64,000 nucleotides of DNA from an uncultured Treponema sp. (lineage in GTDB: Bacteria > Spirochaetota > Spirochaetia > Treponematales > Treponemataceae), in contig CAMVCB010000002.1 in NCBI GenBank assembly GCA_947165895.1, forward strand, positions 62,001 through 126,000, read 5' to 3'. Both the position numbers and the translations under genes were made by a program. This document shows, in pieces, positions 32,796 through 40,704 of the stretch. The notes beneath the pieces were generated by a model. It saw only the letters and a list, made by a program, of their open reading frames with translations, was not told the DNA's origin and did not search any database. Within the stretch, counting starts at the first letter, position 1, and the number at the start of each line of letters is the position of its first letter.

Positions 32796-33341
32796 TTAGT
32801 TTCCGCAGCCGCCGCATCCACCGTCTCCGCATCCGGAACAGTCGTCACCGCAGCCACCGCCACAGCCTCCGCATCCTCCGCCGCAGGCACAGCCTGGATT
32901 AAGTTCTTCTTCTGTCGGCTCGCGTACTTCAACTACTTCTACGTCAAAAGTCAGAACCTTTCCTGCCAGCTCGTGGTTTCCGTCAATTTTTACAGTCTTG
33001 TCACCAACTTCAACAACGCGCACGATTGCAGGGCCGCCCTGTGTCATCACCTGGAACTGCTGTCCGATTTCAATATTATCAATTCCTTCGAACTTGTCGC
33101 GCTCTACGTCCATCACCATGCGGGGATCAAACTCGCCGTATCCGTCCTTTGGCTGAACAACTGCTGTAAATTTATCGCCAGGTTCTTTTCCTTCAAGCTG
33201 AGCCTCAAGACCCGGAATAAGATAGCCGTTTCCGTGGATATATCCCAAAGGCTGGGAACCGACTGAAGAATCAATCTGCTTTCCGCTGTCATCTGTAAGT
33301 GTGTAGTGGATTGCAACCCATTTGTCTTTTTCGATTTTCAT
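32796..33341 (-). CDS. slyD: SlyD-type FKBP peptidyl-prolyl isomerase with Cys-rich tail
   Basis: A 181-residue protein. Residues 1 to about 145 form the FKBP domain with inserted chaperone flap (IHGNGYLIPGLEAQLEGKEPGD; PKDGYGEFDP). The last 35 residues are Gly/Cys-rich with nine cysteines spaced by Gly runs. In E. coli SlyD the tail is His-rich and binds nickel; here Cys replaces His, which suits softer or thiophilic metals such as zinc, copper or iron. Its ATG overlaps the stop of the Nfu gene by one base, so the two are coupled, which hints at a link to metal-centre assembly. Confidence 0.92.
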   Translation of the reverse strand: MKIEKDKWVAIHYTLTDDSGKQIDSSVGSQPLGYIHGNGYLIPGLEAQLEGKEPGDKFTAVVQPKDGYGEFDPRMVMDVERDKFEGIDNIEIGQQFQVMTQGGPAIVRVVEVGDKTVKIDGNHELAGKVLTFDVEVVEVREPTEEELNPGCACGGGCGGCGGGCGDDCSGCGDGGCGGCGN

Positions 33342-33610
33342 TAGTAAGGCATCTCCTCGCCGTAGTTAGGGGCATTGTCCTGAACAACTTCTGTTACTTC
33401 AGGGCAGGCATCCTTAAGATAGCGTTCGATTCCCATTTTTAAAGTCATCAGTGCCATAGGACAACTTCCGCAGGCTCCTGTCAAATTAAGATGAACTTTT
33501 CCCTCATCATCAATTCCAACGTATTCCATATCACCGCCGTCAGCCTGCAGCTGCGGACGGAACATTTCCAAAGCTTCTTTTACAGTAGCTTCCATTGCTT
33601 CATTTGCCAT
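33341..33610 (-). CDS. NifU-like (Nfu) iron-sulfur scaffold
   Basis: An 89-residue single-domain Nfu protein. The conserved motif GACGSCPMALMTLKMGIERYLKDACPEV contains the two cysteines (C-x-x-C) that hold a [4Fe-4S] cluster between two subunits for delivery to target enzymes. AGGAG is 6 nt before the ATG and forms the end of an 88-nt structured leader shared with the rubrerythrin gene. It is transcribed with slyD. Confidence 0.93.
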   Translation of the reverse strand: MANEAMEATVKEALEMFRPQLQADGGDMEYVGIDDEGKVHLNLTGACGSCPMALMTLKMGIERYLKDACPEVTEVVQDNAPNYGEEMPY

Positions 33611-33616
33611 GTTAAT

Positions 33617-33704
33617 CTCCTGTGTAAGCCCGCCGGTCAGAGCGGGCGGTGTTGTATAGCAAAGCGTGAAAAAAAATTGCGATGCAGCAATTTTTTAGCT
33701 TTAC
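33617..33704 (-). promoter_or_regulatory. Structured 88-nt leader of nfu (shared with rubrerythrin)
   Basis: Read on the minus strand it contains a 10-bp hairpin AAAAAATTGC/GCAATTTTTT with a 6-nt loop and trailing T run (terminator-like), a linker ACGCTTTGCT, a second hairpin GCCCGC-tctgaccg-GCGGGC and then AGGAG. It aligns without gaps to 38123-38210 with about 78 of 88 bases the same. A further copy of only the second hairpin lies upstream at 33713-33733. Confidence 0.7.
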
Positions 33705-33840
33705 CTGCCATAGGCCCGCCGGTCAGAGCGGGCAGGGGTACTTTTGTCCCTATAAATGTACTGAAATATTTGCAAAAAGTCTAAAAAATTTGCAGAAACT
33801 TTCTGTTATTTGTGATTATTTGCACTTTTTCTGACAGGAT

Positions 33841-36069
33841 TTAGAAAAAGAGGACGCTTATATCAGAAGAATTGTTGTAGAGCACGTCATACATGATGGC
33901 GGCGGAAAAAACTTTTCTTCCATAGTCGCGGGTTTCCTTAAATGGAACTGTTTCCAGAAATAAATCCTTCGGCATGTCTGCTTTTTTATTAAAGCCGATT
34001 AATGAACTTTTGAGCCACTTGCGGACTCTTGTGATTCCGGCGTTGTAAGAAAAAACGGCCGAAAGATAATCGCCTTCACATCGCCTTACAAGATCAGAAA
34101 AATAATAGCTTCCAAAATTGATGTTAGTCTGGGCATCCTCAAGGTTAAAATCCGGCTTTTTCAGGCGGCGGGCAATGTCGGCGGCGGTTCCCGGCATAAG
34201 CTGGGTCAAGCCGACTGCTCCGGCATGACTTACCGCCTGGGTATTGAAAAAGCTTTCTGTTCTGATAAGGCCGTAAAGGATTTCCGGCTTCATCCTGTAT
34301 GTGTCTGCCGCTTCATTAATGTATTCTTCAAAGCCCTGGGGAAAGAGATATTTTAAATCTGATGGAGTCAGCTCCCGGTCTGCATAATCGCAGGCTTTTA
34401 CGGCTAGTCTTATGCTCTGAACGTAATAGGAATTATTTTCTGAACCGCAGCGCTGTAAAAAATCACAGAGATAAAATGCTGTATCTGCTGATATTCCCTT
34501 TTTGTAGAGGGCATTATATTCGGGGAAAATCATCTGGGGAAAGCCGAATGTTGCATAGCCTGTAAGAAGTTTTTCTGCGGCAAGAGATTTTTCCTTATCA
34601 CAATGTGCCGGATTTTTTCTTGCATGATTTTCAGAAATGATTTTTTCTATATGAAGGTGATCATAACCCAGTCTGCAGGCTGCAAGAAAAGAGTAATAAA
34701 AGGAAGCTCCGCTTTTCATCGCCCTTACCAGTGCAAGCTTTTCTTCCTCTTTTGAAGCAGAAACGAGCTTTTCTTCTATTAATCGGGCATAGATATAGGC
34801 ATACTGTGCGACAACCTCATCAGAAGCATAACCGTCCATCCTTTTGTAGAGGCTTCCGAAGGCGTCAAAGTTGCCCGAAGCAAGTAAAACCGGCGCAAAA
34901 GAATCAAAAAAATCATCAAAATAATATGGATTTGACCACTGGCGGCAGCATTTTTCAATTGCCGGAATAATCTGGGGAACAGAGTCTTTTAGGGAAATAT
35001 CAAGATAGTACCAGAGGGCGTTGTCCTTCTGGCTGTCTGTCCGGGCTGCCTTTGCCGCATTCAAAAAGCAGGATTTTGCAGAACTTTTGTAATGGGGCGC
35101 TTTTTCATAAAAACGTCCCGCATAAAACCAGAAATAGAAAGCCGATTCAGAGCTTCCGCTTCCATTTGCCAGGGATTTAAAATATTCCGCATTTGAAAGA
35201 AATTCCTGACTTCCGTAAAGATAGGCTTTTCCAATATCAGAACAAAGCTGGGGAAGGGCAGAAAGACTTCCCTCTTTAAAGTAAGAAAGAAGAGCTTTTG
35301 AAAGCTCCAGTCCAAGCGTGTAATTTCTTCTATATATAAGCATCCGTAAATTAAGCGCATCAATCTGTGCCTGGCTGAGTCCGTCCTCAGGACGATTTTC
35401 TTTCTGGATGCCGGCAATTTCAGAATCGGCAGGGGCAGAATCAGAATTTTCCTTTGCGAAATCATCCGAAAATAAATCATCTATGTCAGATGCGTTTATA
35501 ATATCCTCTTCACTTTTTTCAAGTTCCGGCTCAATGTAAAGGTATTCGTAAAAAAAATCCTTATGAAAGGGAGAAATCTGTCTTTTTGTAAACCAGTCGA
35601 ATACAGCTTCAAGATAGCGGGAATCACCGCGTTTTCTCATTGCTTCAAGGCGGATTTTTATAAGCTCGTTACTGCATTCTTCTGTGTCACACTTTTCTGT
35701 AAGCTCAATAACCTTACTGATTTCCTCTGCAGAATAAAGCTGTCTTGCGGCAATCAGAAGATTTTCCTCTTCAGGGTAGTCTTTTGCAAGCTTGAGGCAG
35801 GCAGCATTTTTATCCTGCACTGAACCGATTAAGCAGAGATTCCGGGCGCTTTTCATTGCGCAGTAATAAGAGCCTTTTTTTATGCAGGATTTGAATTTCT
35901 GGGCTGCCTCGTTTTCGTTTCCGCTTTCCAGAAGCTTCAGTCCGATGAAATAGTTTGCATCTGCTCCGAACTTTTTCTGACCCTGACCCCTTATGCTGAT
36001 GTCTGTACAGGACGAGAGCATAAGACTTGAGAGGAGAAATAAAAAGGAAAGTGATTTTTTGCAGGACAA
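33841..36069 (-). CDS. Lytic transglycosylase lipoprotein (Slt type)
   Basis: A 742-residue protein with a lipoprotein signal (LLSSLMLSSC, Cys near residue 21). Residues about 40-560 are Slt70-like alpha-helical repeats. The C-terminal 160 residues hold the SLT domain: ILYGLIRTESFFNTQAVSHAGAVGLTQLMPGTA with the catalytic Glu, then NINFGSYYFSDLV and VFSYNAGITRVRKW. It cleaves peptidoglycan glycan strands in the periplasm. An acidic insert (SEEDIINASDIDDLF) lies near residue 195. It ends a minus-strand pair with the LysM gene 20 nt upstream. Confidence 0.9.
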   Translation of the reverse strand: MSCKKSLSFLFLLSSLMLSSCTDISIRGQGQKKFGADANYFIGLKLLESGNENEAAQKFKSCIKKGSYYCAMKSARNLCLIGSVQDKNAACLKLAKDYPEEENLLIAARQLYSAEEISKVIELTEKCDTEECSNELIKIRLEAMRKRGDSRYLEAVFDWFTKRQISPFHKDFFYEYLYIEPELEKSEEDIINASDIDDLFSDDFAKENSDSAPADSEIAGIQKENRPEDGLSQAQIDALNLRMLIYRRNYTLGLELSKALLSYFKEGSLSALPQLCSDIGKAYLYGSQEFLSNAEYFKSLANGSGSSESAFYFWFYAGRFYEKAPHYKSSAKSCFLNAAKAARTDSQKDNALWYYLDISLKDSVPQIIPAIEKCCRQWSNPYYFDDFFDSFAPVLLASGNFDAFGSLYKRMDGYASDEVVAQYAYIYARLIEEKLVSASKEEEKLALVRAMKSGASFYYSFLAACRLGYDHLHIEKIISENHARKNPAHCDKEKSLAAEKLLTGYATFGFPQMIFPEYNALYKKGISADTAFYLCDFLQRCGSENNSYYVQSIRLAVKACDYADRELTPSDLKYLFPQGFEEYINEAADTYRMKPEILYGLIRTESFFNTQAVSHAGAVGLTQLMPGTAADIARRLKKPDFNLEDAQTNINFGSYYFSDLVRRCEGDYLSAVFSYNAGITRVRKWLKSSLIGFNKKADMPKDLFLETVPFKETRDYGRKVFSAAIMYDVLYNNSSDISVLFF

Positions 36070-36089
36070 AGGACGCTCCAGAATTTTTT

Positions 36090-38003
36090 TTACTCGGCCG
36101 GAATTGTGATATATGTTCCCGAAATGATGTAGTCAGGATTTTTAATTCCGTTATAGCGGGCGATGTATTTATATCTCCACGGATTTTTATAATATGTGTC
36201 AGAAATATCCCAGAGTGTATCGCCCCACTTAATCTTGTAGCTGATATCCTTTGGTTTTACAGGTTTTACCGGAGGAGGAAGAGGAACAACATCTTCTGCA
36301 TTTTCGATGATAAGAACTTCTTCTTCTTTTGATTCAGGGACTGGAGGCAAAGGTTCAGGCTTTTCAATAGGCTCTGGCTCAGGTGCAGGTTCAGCAAGCT
36401 GTTCGTGAACCTCTTCTGCAAGGGCAGAAGCGTTTTTTTCTGCCGGAAGCTCTGTTACTGCAAGTTCTGTTTTTGCCAAATCTTCTTTTGCGGCTTTTTT
36501 ATTTCCAAAAATATTGAACTTTGCAGGAATTACCATGATTACAAAGAGGGTTGCAAGAAGACAGATAATAGCACAGAGAATACAGATGATTACAGCAGGG
36601 CGGGTGTTTTTTGCTTCTCCTTCTGAGGCTGCAGAATTTCCAAGTTCTGTTTCCTTGTCATAAAGGCCTGTAAAGCTGATTGGTTTTCCTGTGCTTTGAG
36701 AGGTTTTAGTGCTTGTATCGAGATCATCAAAATCCAGGTCATCAAGATAAGAATTATCATCTGCCGGGCTTTCTGTTTGAGAATATGTGTCCAGATCAGA
36801 AAGATCAAGATCACTGTTGAAAGATTCAGTTTCTGCAGCTGATGATGAATCACTTGCGAATGTAGTTTCTTCTGCCGGCTCATCAGGGATTGAATCAAAA
36901 TCCGGCAGGTCAAGGTCGAGATTAAGGTCTTCTTCTTTTGTTTCTCTTGTATCTGTTTCTGTCAAATCTAAATCTCCTGATGAATCAGAAATGCTTGAAA
37001 AATCAAAGCTTGGAAGGTCTGATACAAAATCTTCAGACGGGTTTATTTCCTCTGAAGCACTTGTATCGTCTGAAAAACTTATTTCCTCAGAAGGATTTAC
37101 TTCTTCAGAGCTTTCTTTTTTTTCACTGACTGATTCGTCATCAGAATTCTGCACTGTATCATCGGGAATGTCAAATGTAAAATCAACTTTATCAGAACTT
37201 TCTTCAGGCTGTTCGGCCGGCTCTTCTTCTATTTTTTCTTCTGAGTTCTCTTCTTCGTCTTTCATCTCTTCTTCGGCACTATTGTCATTTTCACCATTAA
37301 ATTCATCGATGGCAAGGGCATCGTCTTCAAGAATTGGTTCGTCTAGCGGGTTAAAATCAGAGATTTCCGGGATTTCTACATCTGCCGGTGCAGTATTGTC
37401 CTCAGTAACTTCTTCTTCTACACCAACTGAAGTTTCATCAACAGGCGCTTCAAATTCATTGATTACATCTACGGCCGGCTCTGAATCTGCATCAGCGAAA
37501 GTCGGATTAGGTTCAGTTTCAAAAGAAAAGTCTACGAGGGGATTTTCGTCATCAGCTGGATCTTCCTTATCATCATTACCAAAAAGTGAATTCTCTTCTG
37601 TCTCTGTAAGGGAAAGACCTTCGACGGTAGGATCCTTAATATCATACTCGTCCGGTAAAAGGCGTTCTTCAAGGGTTCGGGAAACAAGGGTGATTGTGGC
37701 ATTACTCTGGAGGCCGGTTTCGTTATCTACCATTTTTGCAGAAAGCTTGTTGTTTTCATCAATTGAAACTGTAAAGGTGAGGGTAGGCTCTCCGTTGGGA
37801 TGTTCATTCAGATCTTCAATCTGCAGGGAGTCAACATATTCTGCATCTTCCATCGAGCCGAGTTCAGAACGGTAAAGATCAACCATTACCTTAGTCTGAT
37901 TATTGTGGGCTGTTGTAAGTTCCAGAAGACGTTCTGAAGGCGCACCCTCGTTCAGAACAGGATAGAAAGAACCGTCTGCAAGTTTAATTCCAATAGTTTT
38001 CAT
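36090..38003 (-). CDS. DnaK-substrate-domain-like / LysM membrane protein
   Basis: A 637-residue protein with an unusual layout. Residues 1-115 look like the beta-sandwich peptide-binding domain of Hsp70: TTAHNNQTKVMVDLYRSE, then a spacer, then GEPTLTFTVSIDENNKLSAKMVDNETG, in the same order as in DnaK. Residues 120-465 are a long acidic Glu/Asp/Ser region with repeats, likely disordered. One membrane helix follows (470-493), then a Pro/Glu-rich spacer and a C-terminal LysM (588-637, IKWGDTLWDISDTYYKNPWRY). The head would be cytoplasmic and the LysM would bind periplasmic peptidoglycan. No Hsp70 ATPase domain is present. It is 20 nt upstream of a transglycosylase gene. Confidence 0.8.
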   Translation of the reverse strand: MKTIGIKLADGSFYPVLNEGAPSERLLELTTAHNNQTKVMVDLYRSELGSMEDAEYVDSLQIEDLNEHPNGEPTLTFTVSIDENNKLSAKMVDNETGLQSNATITLVSRTLEERLLPDEYDIKDPTVEGLSLTETEENSLFGNDDKEDPADDENPLVDFSFETEPNPTFADADSEPAVDVINEFEAPVDETSVGVEEEVTEDNTAPADVEIPEISDFNPLDEPILEDDALAIDEFNGENDNSAEEEMKDEEENSEEKIEEEPAEQPEESSDKVDFTFDIPDDTVQNSDDESVSEKKESSEEVNPSEEISFSDDTSASEEINPSEDFVSDLPSFDFSSISDSSGDLDLTETDTRETKEEDLNLDLDLPDFDSIPDEPAEETTFASDSSSAAETESFNSDLDLSDLDTYSQTESPADDNSYLDDLDFDDLDTSTKTSQSTGKPISFTGLYDKETELGNSAASEGEAKNTRPAVIICILCAIICLLATLFVIMVIPAKFNIFGNKKAAKEDLAKTELAVTELPAEKNASALAEEVHEQLAEPAPEPEPIEKPEPLPPVPESKEEEVLIIENAEDVVPLPPPVKPVKPKDISYKIKWGDTLWDISDTYYKNPWRYKYIARYNGIKNPDYIISGTYITIPAE

Positions 38004-38122
38004 GTTTTTCCCCGAAACAAAAAAAGAGTATTCACTTTTTTATCGGAAAAAACGAATTTTTATTGAGAGAAAATTTTACTTTTACTTGATTTGCATTTAT
38101 ATTTAATAAAAGCATATTAAAT

Positions 38123-38210
38123 GTAAAGCTAAAAAATTGCTGCATCGCAATTTTTTTTAACGCTTTGCTGTTAAACAACGCCCGCTCTGACCGGCGGGCT
38201 GCACAAGGAG
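38123..38210 (+). promoter_or_regulatory. Structured 88-nt leader of rubrerythrin (shared with nfu)
   Basis: Same order as the nfu leader: T-tailed hairpin AAAAAATTGC/GCAATTTTTT (38131-38140, 38147-38156), linker ACGCTTTGCT, hairpin GCCCGC/GCGGGC (38180-38185, 38194-38199), then AAGGAG at 38205-38210, 5 nt before the ATG. The first hairpin could act as an early terminator. Confidence 0.7.
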
Positions 38211-38215
38211 CAATT

Positions 38216-38755
38216 ATGGCAAAAGAATTGAAGGGAACGCAGACAGAGAAAAATCTGCAGACTGCATTTGCAGGTGAATCACAGGCTCGCAATAAGTACA
38301 CTTATTTTGCAAGCGTAGCTAAAAAAGAAGGATATGAGCAGATTGCGGCCTTGTTTCTTGAAACAGCCGATAATGAAAAAGAACACGCAAAAATGTGGTT
38401 CAAGCATCTTGGCGGAATCGGTGATACAGCAGCTAACCTTAAGGCAGCCGCAGATGGCGAAAACTATGAGTGGACTGACATGTATGCTGAATTTGCAAAA
38501 ACAGCCCGCGCAGAAGGCTTTGATGCAATTGCCTTCCAGTTTGAAAAGGTTGCAGAAATCGAAAAGCACCACGAAGAGCGCTACCGCAAGCTTTTGAAGA
38601 ATGTAGAAGACAAGCTTGTTTTCTCAAGTGAAGGCGATGCAATCTGGCAGTGCCGCAACTGCGGTCACATCGTAGTTGGAAAAGAAGCTCCAAAAGTATG
38701 CCCTGTATGCGCACATCCACAGGCTTACTTCCAGATTGAAGCACAGAACTACTAG
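38216..38755 (+). CDS. Rubrerythrin
   Basis: A 179-residue peroxide reductase of anaerobes. The N-terminal ferritin-like four-helix part has the iron ligands in [28 protein letters not shown] and [15 protein letters not shown] (ExxH motifs). The C-terminal rubredoxin domain has CRNCGH and CPVCAHP. It reduces hydrogen peroxide using electrons from rubredoxin-type carriers. The ATG at 38216 was chosen because AAGGAG lies 5 nt before it; an upstream in-frame TTG falls inside the leader. A terminator hairpin follows. Confidence 0.95.
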   Translation: MAKELKGTQTEKNLQTAFAGESQARNKYTYFASVAKKEGYEQIAALFLETADNEKEHAKMWFKHLGGIGDTAANLKAAADGENYEWTDMYAEFAKTARAEGFDAIAFQFEKVAEIEKHHEERYRKLLKNVEDKLVFSSEGDAIWQCRNCGHIVVGKEAPKVCPVCAHPQAYFQIEAQNY

Positions 38756-38766
38756 TATAGTAAAGT

Positions 38767-38797
38767 AAAGGGACTTTTGCATGGCAGAAGTCCCTTT
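38767..38797 (+). terminator. Terminator hairpin after rubrerythrin
   Basis: AAAGGGACTT (38767-38776) pairs with AAGTCCCTTT (38788-38797) over an 11-nt loop. The T run is only the stem end. Confidence 0.6.
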
Positions 38798-38811
38798 CTG
38801 TTAGGAAGGAA

Positions 38812-38934
38812 AAAAAATAGCGCGAGTGAAGGACAGCGGCAAACACAATCTATGGTTTGAGCGAGCCTGCGCTCCAAGCGGCGCCGCCCATAGTCCTTGT
38901 GTTTGACCGCTGGACATAACGGAAGCTATTTTTT
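38812..38934. repeat. Multi-hairpin element between convergent genes
   Basis: AAAAAATAGC (38812-38821) and GCTATTTTTT (38925-38934) close it. Inside are CAGCGG-CAAACACAA against TTGTGTTTG-ACCGCTG (38834-38848, 38897-38912), CTATGG/CCATAG (38850-38855, 38888-38893) and a GAGCG/CGCTC tip. The T run could serve the plus strand and the A run the minus strand, so it may be a two-way terminator. Confidence 0.65.
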
Positions 38935-39762
38935 CTATTTATATTCGTAAGCAAATTCAGCTATAGAAATAAGTTCATTTACTGTAGTTCCAAACTTATC
39001 CGCAATATTATATTCAGAAATCCTGCTGATATTTCCCTTTTCATCATATTTTACAAGAGTTCTCTTTACAACCTTGTCATTTTCGTAAGTTGTAACCTCT
39101 GCAAGAAGTCCTACATCATCATAGCGAAGGCTTTCAATCTTTGCTTCCTTCAGATCCTTGTCGTAATAAGTGATGGCGTCCAGAACTCCTTCCACCGTAT
39201 ATGCATATGTCTGTTTTTCGCGAAGGCTGCCGTCAGCAATATAGTTGCACAAGGTTGCAATCTTTCCTGTATCTGTGTAAGTACAGATTGTTTTTTCAAC
39301 AAGGGCACCGTCCCCGTCATAAAGGGTTTTGTCTGTCAAAAGACCGTCGGTGTAGGTATAGATTGTACGGTTTTTAAGGCTGCCGGTGCTGTCGTATTCT
39401 GAGTGATCCTGCTGAACGCCGTCCTTGTAAGTCATGGCTGTCTTCCATTCCAGGTCATTTTCCGCATTTGAGCAGACCTTTTCGCTCAGGTTTCCCTGCT
39501 CGTCGTAGTTCCAGATTACCTTTCTGATAACTACATCGCGCGGTGTAAGGTGGATTTCTTCAGCTTCCTTACCATCTGTAAAATTATGTGTTGTTTTGGC
39601 TGATGGAGTTCGGAAGTAATTTCCGAATTTTGTTGTTACAGTGTAATCAGTCTGAGTAAAACTGTTGATATTGCCTTTTCTTCCGGCAACGCTGAAAATA
39701 TCAACGGAAAAAGCAGAAAATGTGAAAAGTGCCATTGCACCAATACAAAGAATTTTTTTCAT
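38935..39762 (-). CDS. Secreted protein with YD-type (Rhs-like) repeats
   Basis: A 275-residue protein with a signal peptide (MKKILCIGAMALFTFSAFS). The body is a series of about eight 20-residue repeats of the form Y-x-D-x-G-x-L-x-x-K-x-x-Y, for example YDEQGNLSEKV, YDSTGSLKNRTIYTY, YDGDGALVEKTICTY, YDEKGNISRISEY. This matches YD/Rhs or MORN-like beta repeats, often found in secreted or surface proteins. No enzymatic part is visible. GAGGGG precedes the ATG. Confidence 0.8.
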   Translation of the reverse strand: MKKILCIGAMALFTFSAFSVDIFSVAGRKGNINSFTQTDYTVTTKFGNYFRTPSAKTTHNFTDGKEAEEIHLTPRDVVIRKVIWNYDEQGNLSEKVCSNAENDLEWKTAMTYKDGVQQDHSEYDSTGSLKNRTIYTYTDGLLTDKTLYDGDGALVEKTICTYTDTGKIATLCNYIADGSLREKQTYAYTVEGVLDAITYYDKDLKEAKIESLRYDDVGLLAEVTTYENDKVVKRTLVKYDEKGNISRISEYNIADKFGTTVNELISIAEFAYEYK

Positions 39763-39810
39763 AATTACCCCTCGAATGGTTTCTGAATTTATTCTATATT
39801 ATAACAGAAA

Positions 39811-40704
39811 ATGAATTTTTACGAGATAGAAGCCTTTTTAACTCTTTCAAAACTTCTTCATTTCGGAAAAACCGCGGATAAACTGAATATGAGTCCTTCT
39901 GCCTTAAGCCGTGTGATTTCCCGCCTGGAAGAAGAAACAAATACAATTCTCCTCGATAGAAATAATCGGCAGGTTTTGCTCACGGAACAAGGAAAAGTTT
40001 TTAAAAAATACGCCGAAGCCCTGTTGGAAAAAGAACAGGAGATGAAGGAACGTCTTTCTGATATCGGTGATGAAATTGAAGGAACCCTCCATGCTTACGC
40101 TTCTGTTACCGCCTGTTATACAATTCTTCCTGATTTTATAAAAAAACTGACAACCCGCTATCCGAAAATCCATTTTTCGGTGGAAACCGGAGACCCGGCA
40201 GGGGCTGTTTCAGCAGTAAAGGAAAACCGCGCCATGATTGCAGTGGCCGCAATCCCCGAAAGCGGCCTTACTTCAATGGAAACAAAGGCTGTCGTAAAAA
40301 CTCCCCTTGTCTATGCCGCCGCAAAGGACGGTCCATATACCGCTCTTCAAGGCTCTCCTCAGGACATTCTTTCTTCTGTGCCTCTTGTTCTTCCAAAAAC
40401 CGGACTTGCACGAATCCGCTTTGACCGCTGGATAAAGTCGCGCAACGTAAAGCCGACCATTGCGGCCGAAACAGAAGGAAACGAGGCTGTTCTGGCTCTT
40501 GCGGCTTCAGGACTTGGAATCGGACTTGTTCCCCAGATTGTTCTTGAAAACGGACCATATAAAAATGCCTTCGAAATTTTTTCTGCGGGAAATATTCTTG
40601 GTTATTACAATGTCGGTTTTATCAGAAAATCAGACTTTTCTGGTACGATTTCTAATAAAAAAATCTTTGATGCAATGGTAAAGGTGTTAAATTCTTATGA
40701 CTGA
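39811..40704 (+). CDS. ilvY: LysR-type regulator, IlvY-like
   Basis: A 297-residue LysR protein. The helix-turn-helix is LHFGKTADKLNMSPSALSRVISRLEEE (residues 16-42). The effector domain follows the IlvY pattern closely: LHAYASVTACYTILPDFIKKL, FSVETGDPAGAVSAVKE, then GNEAVLALAASGLGIGLVPQIVLENGPYKN. IlvY in enterobacteria activates ilvC in response to acetohydroxy acids; no ilv gene lies in this window, so its target is elsewhere. No ribosome site is evident before the ATG, and TATTAT lies 8 nt upstream. The stop overlaps the next gene by 8 nt. Confidence 0.88.
   Translation: MNFYEIEAFLTLSKLLHFGKTADKLNMSPSALSRVISRLEEETNTILLDRNNRQVLLTEQGKVFKKYAEALLEKEQEMKERLSDIGDEIEGTLHAYASVTACYTILPDFIKKLTTRYPKIHFSVETGDPAGAVSAVKENRAMIAVAAIPESGLTSMETKAVVKTPLVYAAAKDGPYTALQGSPQDILSSVPLVLPKTGLARIRFDRWIKSRNVKPTIAAETEGNEAVLALAASGLGIGLVPQIVLENGPYKNAFEIFSAGNILGYYNVGFIRKSDFSGTISNKKIFDAMVKVLNSYD

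Noticed and set aside
36787-37875. A 362-codon Ser-rich open frame on the plus strand
   Set aside because: It is the antisense of the acidic Glu/Asp/Ser region of the LysM protein; low-complexity GAA/GAT/TCA codons leave the opposite strand open. Its composition is not protein-like and it has no ribosome site.
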